Source of the DNA: a bacterium BMS3Abin06
Lineage (GTDB): Bacteria; Nitrospirota; Thermodesulfovibrionia; UBA6902
NCBI GenBank assembly: GCA_002897895.1
Contig: BDSY01000016.1
Location: 1-58,418, forward strand
Direction of reading: 5' to 3'
Length of the DNA stretch: 58,418 nt
Both the position numbers and the translations under genes were made by a program. The notes beneath the pieces were generated by a model, which did no database searches, was not told where the DNA came from, and saw only the letters and a list, made by a program, of their open reading frames with translations. Numbering within the stretch: the first letter of the stretch is position 1; each line of letters begins with the position of its first letter. This document shows, piece after piece, positions 8,126 through 17,501 of the stretch.

Positions 8126-11100
8126 TCATTTTCCCTCCATGACAGGAATTTTTACAGTGAAAACAGTGCCTTTTCCGATTTCACTATCGATATTAATCTC
8201 TCCATTATGTTTTTTGACTATGTCATAGCTTATGCTCAACCCGAGCCCTGTGCCCTTTCCGACCTCCTTTGTAGTAAAAAAGGGTTCGAATATCCTGTTG
8301 ATTTTATCTGCGGGGATTCCGCATCCTGTATCTGATATAGATACATTTATAAATCCGTTGCCGTTCCATGTCTTTATTTTTATCTCCCCCTGTTTTTCTA
8401 TTGAATGTGCCGCATTGACAAGAAGGTTCATAAAAACCTGATTCAACTGCTGGGGATAACACTTTGTAAGAGGCAGTTTCTGATAATCCTTTTCCACTGC
8501 TGCCTTGTATTTAAGCTCATTCCAGACTATATTTAATGTGCTTTCAATGCATTCATTGATGTCGGCATATTTATATTCAGCTTCATCCACCCTGGAGAAA
8601 GTCTTGAGATTCTGTACTATTTTCTTCACTCTCTCAGCGCCTTCAAGGGATTCATTTATCAGCTCTTGCACATCTTTGAGTATGTAATCAAGTTTCAGTT
8701 TTTTCCGCTTCTCTGTCAGCTCCTCTGATATTTCCGATGATTTCAGAGACTCTATAACACTCGTCTGGGTATTGATAAATTCCGACAGTTTGTTTACATA
8801 CTTCCCGAGTGTTCCGAGATTGCTTGATATAAAACCCATCGGGTTATTGATCTCATGCGCAACGCCTGCTGCAAGCTGGCCGATAGAGGCCATCTTTTCC
8901 CGCTGGAGTATCTGTGCCTGGGTGGTTTTGAGTTCCTTATATGCCTTTTCAAGTTTGTCGGTGATATTTTTTATTTCCGTGGTTTCATGCATTGTTATTA
9001 CGGCTCCTGAAAATTCCAGATCAACATCTTCAAATGGATATGAATTAAGTTCAAACTTTCTCTGTGTCGGTTTGTGCAAAAGCTCTATGCTTCCTGCATA
9101 GAAGGCAACTGTTTCAAGTTCATTCTCACTCATTAATTCTTCCCAGTTTTTGCCCAGGATCTCTTCAAAAGACTTGTTTGCAAATTTTAAAAGCGCCTTG
9201 TTGAATCTTCTTATCTTCCCTTCTTTATCAGTGAGCATTACTATGTCCCCCACACAATCCATGGTGTTTTCCCATTCTTTTTTCCCTTTTTCGACTTTCT
9301 TGAAAAGTGAACTCAATTCATTATGTTCCCTGATGAGCATTTCCTGGGCATTGAGTAAAGATTCCTCCATGATCTTCTGTTTTGTGATATCCCTTGAAAC
9401 CTGTAAAATACTCTTGACGCTGCCGTCTATATCCACAACAGGGGTGAATTTGGAGTCCCACCATATCTCCCTGCCTTTGTTACTCATGCTCTTATACTGT
9501 ACGGAAACCTTCTCCCCTTTTGCCGCCTGCCTGATTGCCTCTTCTATCGCTTCCCTGTTTTCTGTAATATTAGCGGTGCAGCTTGTACCTATGATCTCTT
9601 CCTGGCTCTTAATATCATTAAGCGTGCATCCGGCAGGGTTCATGCTCATGAATTTTCCGTCAACCGAGATATTACACATGCAGTCCTGTGAGCTTTCCAC
9701 GAATGCACGGAAATATTCTTCCGATGTCCTGAGCGCCTCTTCTATCCATCTGCGCTCAGTGATATCCTGGGCCACACATACTATCCCCTGAATGTCGCCG
9801 TTATTATCACGCATGACGGAACTCGAAAAAGTCACGGGGATCTTATTGCCGTCTTTTGCCATGTAAATTATTTCATCAGCATTGATAACATCTTTTTTGA
9901 TTAAGTAATCAACCTCTGCCCCTGCAAATGGTGAATCTTCCGGGAAAATCTTTTCAATCGGCAGGCCGGTGAGTTCTTCCTCTGTATATCCCAACAATTC
10001 CAGAGCTGCTTTATTGACCCTTTTTATTACGCCTTCAGGGTCAATAACGATTAAAGTATCATTCATGGAATGGAGTATATTATCCACATAATCTTTTGAA
10101 ACGGTTGTCCTTTCCAGATCTTCTATCATTTTGTTAAAGGCCATGACCACGGTATATATTTCGTCCTTTGTATGGATATCCATCTTATGAGAAAAGTCAC
10201 CTTTAGCTACCCTGCGTGCAAAAGCAGCGAGGTCTAAAAGCGGAACTGTTATGCCTCTGGATAATTGAAAGGCGATGATTACCCCGATAACAAGGGTAAT
10301 AAACAGGGTTGCTATGGCAGTATTTCTCAATATATTCGGCGCAGCAATAAACTCTTCGTACGGTATGCTCAGGATTAGCGACCATCCCATGTCTTTAAGC
10401 GGAACATAAGCAGTATAAGCGTCAATACCCAGGATGGTTGCCCTTGTAAAGCCTGATTTCATGGATGTGGCATTGGCAATTAATTCTTCAGCTTCTTCCC
10501 CCAAGTCCTCAATTTTACCGAAAAAATTATCCTTTTGCGGATGAAAAAGGATTTTGCCCTGAGTATCTATCAACATGGCAAAACCTGTTTTTCCAATTTT
10601 CATGGTTGATAGCTGCCTGGTAATATGAGAAACAGGGATTGCTCCTGCGAGTACGCCTTTAAATTCATCATCAAAATAGCTTTTTTTTGCAATTGATGCA
10701 TAAACCACAAGTTCTTTTAAATCAGTATCTTTCTTTGCAGGGCTAAAAATTACTTTACCGGGGTTTCTCAATGCGTCCTTGAAAAGAGGGCTTTTACTTG
10801 TATCCCTCAGATCTCCGGATATGTCTCCCCTTATTAATTTTATTTCTTCCGCCCCTTTTTCATTTATGAATTTCATGAGTGGAAAATAATTTCTATATGA
10901 GGCAAAAAGCATTTTCAGAGGTATGTCTTTGTCCCTCTCGATATACTCTTCTACCTCATAACTCCCGGATATCCTCTGCATCGTGATTTTTATATCTTTG
11001 AAATTATCGTTTATCATAACTCTGGAATGAAGCGCAGAGTTTTCCAGCTTGCCCTGCTGCTTGTCTTTAAGATGGCGCACCATTAAGAAGTAACTCGCAA

Positions 11101-11176
11101 TTCCAAGCGAACCCACTATTATCAGAACCATACAGATATAGGATATTAATATCCTGGTTTTTAATGATCTGAACAT
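8126..11176 (-). CDS. Membrane sensor histidine kinase with Cache, HAMP and three PAS domains
   Basis: The 1016-residue protein has a first membrane helix at about 8-30, a periplasmic double-Cache-type sensor (to about 275), a second helix (about 278-302), HAMP (to about 355), three PAS domains (starting near 370, 490 and 630), a coiled coil, and a HEINNP-type kinase core with N box, CGIPADK and GKGTGLGL. The ATG at 11176 has AAAGGA 8 bases ahead; the ATG 9 bases further up is fused to that same ribosome site and so is unlikely. The kinase core is almost identical to those at 11493 and 17502, while the sensor parts differ, showing module duplication. The periplasmic ligand is unknown. Confidence 0.9.
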   Translation of the reverse strand: MFRSLKTRILISYICMVLIIVGSLGIASYFLMVRHLKDKQQGKLENSALHSRVMINDNFKDIKITMQRISGSYEVEEYIERDKDIPLKMLFASYRNYFPLMKFINEKGAEEIKLIRGDISGDLRDTSKSPLFKDALRNPGKVIFSPAKKDTDLKELVVYASIAKKSYFDDEFKGVLAGAIPVSHITRQLSTMKIGKTGFAMLIDTQGKILFHPQKDNFFGKIEDLGEEAEELIANATSMKSGFTRATILGIDAYTAYVPLKDMGWSLILSIPYEEFIAAPNILRNTAIATLFITLVIGVIIAFQLSRGITVPLLDLAAFARRVAKGDFSHKMDIHTKDEIYTVVMAFNKMIEDLERTTVSKDYVDNILHSMNDTLIVIDPEGVIKRVNKAALELLGYTEEELTGLPIEKIFPEDSPFAGAEVDYLIKKDVINADEIIYMAKDGNKIPVTFSSSVMRDNNGDIQGIVCVAQDITERRWIEEALRTSEEYFRAFVESSQDCMCNISVDGKFMSMNPAGCTLNDIKSQEEIIGTSCTANITENREAIEEAIRQAAKGEKVSVQYKSMSNKGREIWWDSKFTPVVDIDGSVKSILQVSRDITKQKIMEESLLNAQEMLIREHNELSSLFKKVEKGKKEWENTMDCVGDIVMLTDKEGKIRRFNKALLKFANKSFEEILGKNWEELMSENELETVAFYAGSIELLHKPTQRKFELNSYPFEDVDLEFSGAVITMHETTEIKNITDKLEKAYKELKTTQAQILQREKMASIGQLAAGVAHEINNPMGFISSNLGTLGKYVNKLSEFINTQTSVIESLKSSEISEELTEKRKKLKLDYILKDVQELINESLEGAERVKKIVQNLKTFSRVDEAEYKYADINECIESTLNIVWNELKYKAAVEKDYQKLPLTKCYPQQLNQVFMNLLVNAAHSIEKQGEIKIKTWNGNGFINVSISDTGCGIPADKINRIFEPFFTTKEVGKGTGLGLSISYDIVKKHNGEINIDSEIGKGTVFTVKIPVMEGK

Positions 11177-11492
11177 ATGAACCATCCTTTAACTGCTTTT
11201 TTCGGGTTCACCCGCGATCTTTCTTATTTCCCCTGATAATATAATTAGTCCTGTAGTGAGGATTAGAATTTTATTTTGTAAACTCATGATTCGCTTATAC
11301 TGTTTAGAGCTTCTCCCTTTTTTGATTTGATATCCATTTATATCCCTTTTTCAGCCGCTTTTTACTCCTGTTTAATCGGTAAAAACAGCAAAAAACTTAA
11401 GAATGAAGGTGAGTTTGCCGGCGCTCCGGTTCCGGTTGATTTTCTCTATTCTTAAATTGCCTTTGCAGCCGGTCATTTCATCGACAGCCGGG
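11177..11492. other. Intergenic spacer between kinase genes
   Basis: There is no coding potential here. It is AT-rich and must hold the promoter of the large kinase gene (minus strand), but no clear -35/-10 pair stands out. A small CGGGT/ACCCG hairpin lies near 11208-11219. No repeats were recognised. Confidence 0.5.
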
Positions 11493-12761
11493 TCATTGCC
11501 CCTCCGCAACAGGTATCTTTACAGTGAAAGTGCTCCCTTTCCCCGCTTCGCTCTCAACAGTAATTTCCCCCTTATGCTTCTTCACTATGTCATAGGTTAT
11601 GCTCAATCCAAGCCCCGTCCCCTTGCCGACATCCTTTGTTGTAAAGAAGGGCTCGAATATCCTGCTGATCTTATCTTCAGGGATTCCACAGCCTGTATCT
11701 GATATTGATACGTTTATTATTCCGTCACCGTTCCAGGTCCTGATTCCTATCTCTCCCTGTTTTTCTATTGCCTGTGCAGCATTGACAAGGAGATTCATAA
11801 AGACCTGATTGAGCTGCTGGGGATAACAGTCGGCAGGTGGGAGTTTACCATAATCCTTTTTGATCTCTGCCTTGTATTTAAGCTCGTTCCTGACTATATT
11901 CAATGTATTTTCAATGCACTCATTAATGTCAACATTTTTATATTCCGCTTCATCGATCCTTGAGAAGGACTTGAGGTTCTGCACTATCTTTTTCACCCTC
12001 TCAGCGCCGTCAATGGATTCTTTTATAAGCTCCTCTATATCCTCAAGTATATAGTCAAGCTTCAGCTTTCTTCGCTTATCTTTCAGCCCCTCTGATGCTT
12101 CAGTTGATTTCAGGGATTCTATAACCCCGGTCTGTGTATCAATGAACTCCGTCAGTTTGTTTACATACTTCCCGAGTGTCCCGAGATTGCTTGATATAAA
12201 ACCCATAGGGTTATTGATCTCATGCGCCACGCCTGCGGCAAGCTGCCCGATAGAGGCCATCTTTTCCTGTTGCAGTATCTTTGCCTGAGTGGCCTTCAGT
12301 TCAGCATATGCCTTTTCGACCTCCTTATGTTCGGACTCGATAACCTCATGCGCCCCTTTAAGCTCGGCAGCTTTTCTGTGAAGCTCAAGAAATATGTTGA
12401 CTTTGCTTTTTAAAATGTCGGGATCCAGTGGTTTAAACAGGTAATCCACCGCCCCCACCTCATACCCTTTAAAAATATATTTCTGCTCTTTGCTTATGGC
12501 GGTGACAAAGATTATGGGGACGTATTTAGTCCTTTCATTTCCTCTCATCAGTTCAGCAGTTTCAAAGCCGTTCATATCCGGCATCTGAACATCAAGGAGA
12601 ACGAGGGCAAAATCATATTCAAGCATCAATCCTAACGCCGCATTGCCGGATGTTGCCTTGACAATGTTCTGTGCAGGACCTTCCAGAAGAGCCTCCAGGG
12701 CAAGCAGATTTTCGGGCCTGTCATCAACAATCAGAATATTCTGTCTTTCACCTTCGCTCAT
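11493..12761 (-). CDS. Receiver-histidine kinase hybrid (N-terminal receiver)
   Basis: This 422-residue soluble protein has a receiver first (D57 in LLDVQMPDMNG, lysine in LFKPLDP), then a coiled coil, then a kinase core with H180 in AAGVAHEINNP and an intact ATP-binding domain (CGIPEDK, GKGTGLGL). An N-terminal receiver makes it a phosphorylation-controlled kinase, a typical intermediate in multi-step relays. The start overlaps the upstream hybrid kinase by 14 bases and has a GGAG 8 bases ahead, so the two are co-expressed, and the double-receiver hybrid is the obvious upstream donor. Confidence 0.9.
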   Translation of the reverse strand: MSEGERQNILIVDDRPENLLALEALLEGPAQNIVKATSGNAALGLMLEYDFALVLLDVQMPDMNGFETAELMRGNERTKYVPIIFVTAISKEQKYIFKGYEVGAVDYLFKPLDPDILKSKVNIFLELHRKAAELKGAHEVIESEHKEVEKAYAELKATQAKILQQEKMASIGQLAAGVAHEINNPMGFISSNLGTLGKYVNKLTEFIDTQTGVIESLKSTEASEGLKDKRRKLKLDYILEDIEELIKESIDGAERVKKIVQNLKSFSRIDEAEYKNVDINECIENTLNIVRNELKYKAEIKKDYGKLPPADCYPQQLNQVFMNLLVNAAQAIEKQGEIGIRTWNGDGIINVSISDTGCGIPEDKISRIFEPFFTTKDVGKGTGLGLSITYDIVKKHKGEITVESEAGKGSTFTVKIPVAEGQ

Positions 12762-15700
12762 TATTAACTCCGTTATCCGGCAAAGGGATTACCTCTTTCC
12801 CGATGGCCTGATAAAAAATCGTTTTCTTAAAATCCTGCCTCTGCATCCAGACCCTCAAAAACGACAATAATTTATCGACATCAACAGGTTTTGCCAGATA
12901 ATCACTCGCCCCTGCATCAATACATTTTTCTCTATCGCCCCTCATGGCCTTTGCTGTAAGAGCGATAACCGGAAGTTTCCTGAACCATTCCTGTTTCCTG
13001 ATCTCTCTCATTGCCTCGTACCCATCCATTTCAGACATCATGATATCCATCAGAACCAGGCTGATATCCGGATTTTTGTCCAGGCATTCCAGGGCTTCCC
13101 GTCCGTTTTTCCCTATCAGAACTTTCATCCCTCTTTCTTCAAGGAGATTCGACAGTGCAAAGGCGCTGCGCATGTCATCGTCTGTCAACAGAATTTTTTT
13201 GTCTTTAAACACATCCTCCTTATCACACACCATCCGGGGCATCTTCTGCTTATCTTCCGGCAGATCGGCCTCAACATCATCATCTTCTGCAATCAGCAGA
13301 TCCTTCATGGTTCCGGAAATAGTCTTCCTTATCTTTCTGAATGCCTTGTTAAGTTTTTCCATACTCACGGGCTTGGTCAGATATCCGATGGCTCCCATTT
13401 GCATTGCCTCAGGACTTTTGTCGCATACCGACATGAAGTGAACCGGGATATGACAGGTTCCGGGGTTGTCCCTGAGTCTCTCCATAACCGTCCAGCCGTC
13501 CATTCTCGGGAGGCAGATATCCAGAATAACAGCGCCCGGCCTGTAATAATCAGCAAGGTGGAGTCCTGCCTCACCATCTCCTGCAATTAAACCTTTAAAT
13601 CCATTTTCAAGTGCAAGATTGTACAGTATCTTTGCGAACGTGGGATCATCCTCAATAATAAGAATGGTTTTATCACCAGGGGAGATATTTCTTCGATCAT
13701 CACGAATGTCTTCTAATTCAAACGGCTTATCGAATGATATATCTTTTGAAACAGACCTGTCGTTGATGTGCATATCATTTTTATGCACGCCGGTATCTTT
13801 GCCCCCTAGGGATACAACAATCCGGGCTTCTTCCTTATCAGCCTTTCCCAGTCGTTCCGGCAGGTAGAGTGTAAAGGTGCTGCCTTTCCCCTCGATGCTT
13901 TGCAATCGGATTTCACCGCCAAGAAATTTGGCCAGCTCTCTTGAGATGGAAAGCCCCAACCCGGTCCCGCCGTATTGCCTGCTTGTTGTGCCATCCACCT
14001 GTTTGAAGGCCTCAAATATTAATTTCTGTTTGTCTTCCGGGATACCAATGCCCGTATCAGATACTGCAATTGCAACAGCATTTGAAATGTCCAGACCACT
14101 GTTTGAGAGATCCACATCCGCACCCGGACGCCGGATATTAATGATAATGCCGCCCTGAGAGGTGAATTTAAGTGCATTGGAAAGGAGGTTTTTGATAATC
14201 TGTTCTAACTTTTGCCTGTCTGTACGGATATAAGCAGGCAACCCATCAGCCCTGTCTATTTTCAGGCTTACCCGCTTTTCCTGAGCCATATGTCTAAAGT
14301 TTCGTTCAATGTAAGAGAGAAAATCGTCAATCTCTAAATTGTCGGGATTAAGCTCCATTTTGCCTGCTTCTATTTTGGAGAGGTCTAATATGTCATTAAT
14401 CAGGTCTAATAAATCAGAACCGGCGATATGAATCGTCTTCGCAAAATCTACCTGTTTGTCCGTGAGATTGCCGTCTTTGTTTTCCATAAGGAGCTTCGAA
14501 AGGAGCAGCAGGCTGTTTAAAGGTGTCCGGAGCTCATGCGACATGTTGGCAAGGAATTGAGATTTATATTTATTGCTTGTCTCTAACTCTCTTGCCTTTT
14601 GTTCGATAACCTCACGGGCTTTTTCCAATTCAGTATTCTTTTTCTTTAAATCATCCTGTTGCTTTTCAAGAGTATGGGTCTGTTCTTCAAGCTCCTCGTT
14701 GGTCTGTCGCAACTCTTCCTGCCGGGTTTCCAGTTCCTCAGCCTGGCTCTGTGTCTCCTTCAGCAGCTCCTTCATTCGAAGACGGGACTGCGCAGAATTC
14801 AGGCTGATGGCAATATTTTCTGAAACCTGTCTGAGAAGGTCTAACCGGACATCTGTTATTTCATGAAATGAACCCAGCTCAAGCACACCTTTGACCTTTC
14901 CCTCATATAAAAGCGGCACAACCACAATATTGTGCGGAGCAGCTTTGCCCAGTCCGGAATGGATATTTATATAGCCATCAGGGACATTGGTTGTAAGAAT
15001 AATCTCCTTTTCCAGTGCGGCCTGTCCTGCCAGACCTTCACCAAACCTGTATTCATTGTAGAAATTCTTTTGCTTTTTATAGGCATAGGTGCCGGTCAAT
15101 TTTAATAGTTTATTTTCATCAGCCACATATATCGCCCCGATCTGCGCATCCAGATAAGCGGCAAGGTAGCTGATTATATTTTGAGATAAGGTTGCAATAT
15201 CCTGTTCTCCGCGCATCCTGTTGTTCAATTCCGCCTGCCCGGTCTTCAGCCAGTTTACTTTTTCGTTCTCGGCAGTCACTTTTCTCAGGGTACTGATCAT
15301 CCTGTTAACGGACTTGCCGAGCACATCTTTATCGCTCTTGATGTCGAGCGACCTGCTGAGATCGCCGTTGGATATGTCCTCACATACCGATGCAACCTCC
15401 TTGAATGAATTCACCACCTCCCTGTAAGCGGCATTCAGCTTCCCTATTTCATCATTTGATATTTTGATGTTTTCAATGGTAAGGTCTCCTTTAGAGAGTC
15501 TTGCCGCCCAGTCAACGAGACTTTTGATAGGTCTTGAAATATTACGGGCGATAATGCCTAAGAGCAGCATTGAAACGAGTACCGCCGATACCCAGATCCC
15601 TATCCCGATCAACAATAAATTATTCATAACCTCAAAGGCCTTTGCCTTTTCAATTCCCAAAGTTACTTTTAAGGCCGTATCAGGAATCGCTTCACTTGCA

Positions 15701-16452
15701 ATTACCCAGCCTGACAGCTCTCCCTTAAGTAAGCCGGTGAGGGTTTCAGGACTGACATTCATGGAATGTGCAACAGGAATTCCATCTTTACTGGATATTG
15801 TATAACTGATTCCATCAGTTGACAGACCGGAGAATATTTGTTCTATATAACTGTCAATCGGTTGTTTAACCCATAAAAAACCCTCAATATTTTTATTGAA
15901 AATTAATGCGCCGACAGTTAGAAGCATCCATCCGGCCTTTTCATCCTGAAGAATATCATGAATCACGCTGAAAGAAGCGAGCCGCTCTTTCGGGGTGTCT
16001 GCCAGTTTTTGACTGAATTGTTCAAGCTTTTCAGCCAGATTATTCCTGTCAAAACGTTCTATACGCCTGTCACCGGCAATCTGGAGAACCGGTTCTCCTG
16101 CTGCGGTTAGAAGCTGGATTCTGGTGTATTGGGGTTTCGCGCGAATAATCCTTATGAAAAAAGACTCAAGCTCAAACTCGGAATCAAGCATTCCGTCACT
16201 GTCATCCAATGCCTTGGAAGTGAAATAATCCTCAAATGCCTTATGTGCCTGCATTGCGGATAAGTCCTGCTCTGTCTCGCGTAATAAATCATTTAATAAT
16301 TGAATTCTGGTTTTTAACTCTCCGGTAAGATGCCTGACTGCAGCTGATTTAAGTTCTTTTCTTATATTTATCTGGGAGACGGCCCCCTGGACGAGCAGCA
16401 CGAGAGATACCAGTGCGCCGGCAGCTAACATTATCTTCTGATCTATCTTCAT
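12748..16452 (-). CDS. Large hybrid histidine kinase with HAMP, GAF and two C-terminal receivers
   Basis: The 1234-residue protein has an N-terminal membrane helix (7-26), a periplasmic sensor region, a second helix (about 275-303), HAMP domain(s) (about 305-400), a GAF domain (about 415-560), a long coiled coil, HisKA with H639 in MSHELRTP, and HATPase (IGIPEDK, GGTGLGLSI). Two receivers follow: the first with D978 (VILDICLPRMDG), the second with D1136 (VLMDIMMSEMDG, where Ser replaces the usual Pro). The kinase core is of the ordinary hybrid type, unlike the HEINNP kinases around it. The gene follows a PstS-like secreted protein by 23 bases, suggesting that the binding protein feeds this sensor. 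Confidence 0.92.
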   Translation of the reverse strand: MKIDQKIMLAAGALVSLVLLVQGAVSQINIRKELKSAAVRHLTGELKTRIQLLNDLLRETEQDLSAMQAHKAFEDYFTSKALDDSDGMLDSEFELESFFIRIIRAKPQYTRIQLLTAAGEPVLQIAGDRRIERFDRNNLAEKLEQFSQKLADTPKERLASFSVIHDILQDEKAGWMLLTVGALIFNKNIEGFLWVKQPIDSYIEQIFSGLSTDGISYTISSKDGIPVAHSMNVSPETLTGLLKGELSGWVIASEAIPDTALKVTLGIEKAKAFEVMNNLLLIGIGIWVSAVLVSMLLLGIIARNISRPIKSLVDWAARLSKGDLTIENIKISNDEIGKLNAAYREVVNSFKEVASVCEDISNGDLSRSLDIKSDKDVLGKSVNRMISTLRKVTAENEKVNWLKTGQAELNNRMRGEQDIATLSQNIISYLAAYLDAQIGAIYVADENKLLKLTGTYAYKKQKNFYNEYRFGEGLAGQAALEKEIILTTNVPDGYINIHSGLGKAAPHNIVVVPLLYEGKVKGVLELGSFHEITDVRLDLLRQVSENIAISLNSAQSRLRMKELLKETQSQAEELETRQEELRQTNEELEEQTHTLEKQQDDLKKKNTELEKAREVIEQKARELETSNKYKSQFLANMSHELRTPLNSLLLLSKLLMENKDGNLTDKQVDFAKTIHIAGSDLLDLINDILDLSKIEAGKMELNPDNLEIDDFLSYIERNFRHMAQEKRVSLKIDRADGLPAYIRTDRQKLEQIIKNLLSNALKFTSQGGIIINIRRPGADVDLSNSGLDISNAVAIAVSDTGIGIPEDKQKLIFEAFKQVDGTTSRQYGGTGLGLSISRELAKFLGGEIRLQSIEGKGSTFTLYLPERLGKADKEEARIVVSLGGKDTGVHKNDMHINDRSVSKDISFDKPFELEDIRDDRRNISPGDKTILIIEDDPTFAKILYNLALENGFKGLIAGDGEAGLHLADYYRPGAVILDICLPRMDGWTVMERLRDNPGTCHIPVHFMSVCDKSPEAMQMGAIGYLTKPVSMEKLNKAFRKIRKTISGTMKDLLIAEDDDVEADLPEDKQKMPRMVCDKEDVFKDKKILLTDDDMRSAFALSNLLEERGMKVLIGKNGREALECLDKNPDISLVLMDIMMSEMDGYEAMREIRKQEWFRKLPVIALTAKAMRGDREKCIDAGASDYLAKPVDVDKLLSFLRVWMQRQDFKKTIFYQAIGKEVIPLPDNGVNNERR

Positions 16453-16475
16453 AAAATGTCCCAGTTGCCGGTTTT

Positions 16476-17396
16476 CTAGAAACCTAACGTTGCCTTCTTC
16501 TCCTCCCAGAGCGGAATTAATGCCTCTCCTTCCGACAGATTAACTGTCCCCTGGGCGGATATTTCAGCCTGCCCTTCGGGGCTTAGTATGAAATCAATGA
16601 ACCTCTTGATCTCCGGGTTTGTGCTGTCTTTCTTTACCGTAATATATATCGGACGGAACAGAGGGTATTTCCCGGAAGCAATGTTCTCTTTGGTTGGAGT
16701 GACTCCGTCAAGGGAAAGCACTTTGAGTCTCTCCTTTTTTGCCGAGCTGATGCCTGTTACCCCAAAGGCTGTTAATGTTTTCTCGATCTTTTTTTCCAGA
16801 GGCGCGGTTGATTTGAATATCAATGCCCTCGCTTTAAAACCATATTCGGGATCGTTGAATACAAGCCATCTGAACATATGTCCAACGCCTGAATATTTTC
16901 CGTCCCTGACCAGGAGAACAATTCTTTTATCCTTACCTCCCAGATCTTTCCATGAAGTAATCTTTCCCTCATAGACCTTTTTGAGATTGTCCAAAGAAAT
17001 ATTGTTAACCGGATTATCTTTGTGCACAACGGCAACAAGCGCATCCCATGCAACCCGGATCAATTTTGTATCTCTCTCTTCTTCGTGTATTGCGCCGGTT
17101 AAATCAAATAAACGATGACGGCAGGACCCGCCCATATCACTATAACCGGCAGATACATATCTGATACCTCTGGTAGCGCCTCCACCTGATATCCTGATTT
17201 TTATCCCTGTCTTTTCTTTATAGACTTTAGCTATTTCCACCATAAAAGCCTTTTTGGTGATACCGCAGCCCGTCCATGTAAGTTCTGCGGCTGCGGCAAA
17301 CCGTGAAAACAGGCACAAAGCTAAAGCAACCACTGACATTCTCAAGACACGATTGAATGACAGTCCCGGCTTCGTTCCTGCTGTTACTCCCTCCAT
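16476..17396 (-). CDS. PstS-like periplasmic substrate-binding protein
   Basis: This 306-residue protein has a clear signal peptide (RVLRMSVVALALCLFSRFAAAA) and a mature part of the PstS/PBP-like family: a TWTGCGI start, a GGGATRGIRYV ligand loop, a DALVAVVHKDNP strand, LKKVYEGKITSWKDLGG, and a C-terminal FIDFILSPEGQ. The family binds phosphate or related oxyanions. The ATG at 17396 is chosen for its GGAGGT ribosome site 4 bases ahead and because the signal peptide follows directly. No ABC permease or ATPase gene is nearby. It stands between two sensor kinases, so it more likely presents a ligand to the hybrid kinase than imports it. Ligand identity is unknown. Confidence 0.88.
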   Translation of the reverse strand: MEGVTAGTKPGLSFNRVLRMSVVALALCLFSRFAAAAELTWTGCGITKKAFMVEIAKVYKEKTGIKIRISGGGATRGIRYVSAGYSDMGGSCRHRLFDLTGAIHEEERDTKLIRVAWDALVAVVHKDNPVNNISLDNLKKVYEGKITSWKDLGGKDKRIVLLVRDGKYSGVGHMFRWLVFNDPEYGFKARALIFKSTAPLEKKIEKTLTAFGVTGISSAKKERLKVLSLDGVTPTKENIASGKYPLFRPIYITVKKDSTNPEIKRFIDFILSPEGQAEISAQGTVNLSEGEALIPLWEEKKATLGF

Positions 17397-17501
17397 TTTT
17401 ACCTCCATTTCCTGTTGATCGATTGTCAAATTTTAGCCGTGGTGAAAATTAGTTGACACCTGTAACCCCATGCTCCTGTTTACGAATTTTAATAACAAGC
17501 T

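Noticed and set aside
9150-9791. 213-codon plus-strand frame opposite the PAS kinase
   Set aside because: Shadow of the PAS domains of the real minus-strand gene; no family features.
12944-13441. 165-codon plus-strand frame opposite the hybrid kinase
   Set aside because: It is the complement of the receiver domains, has no ribosome site and its composition mirrors the minus-strand gene.
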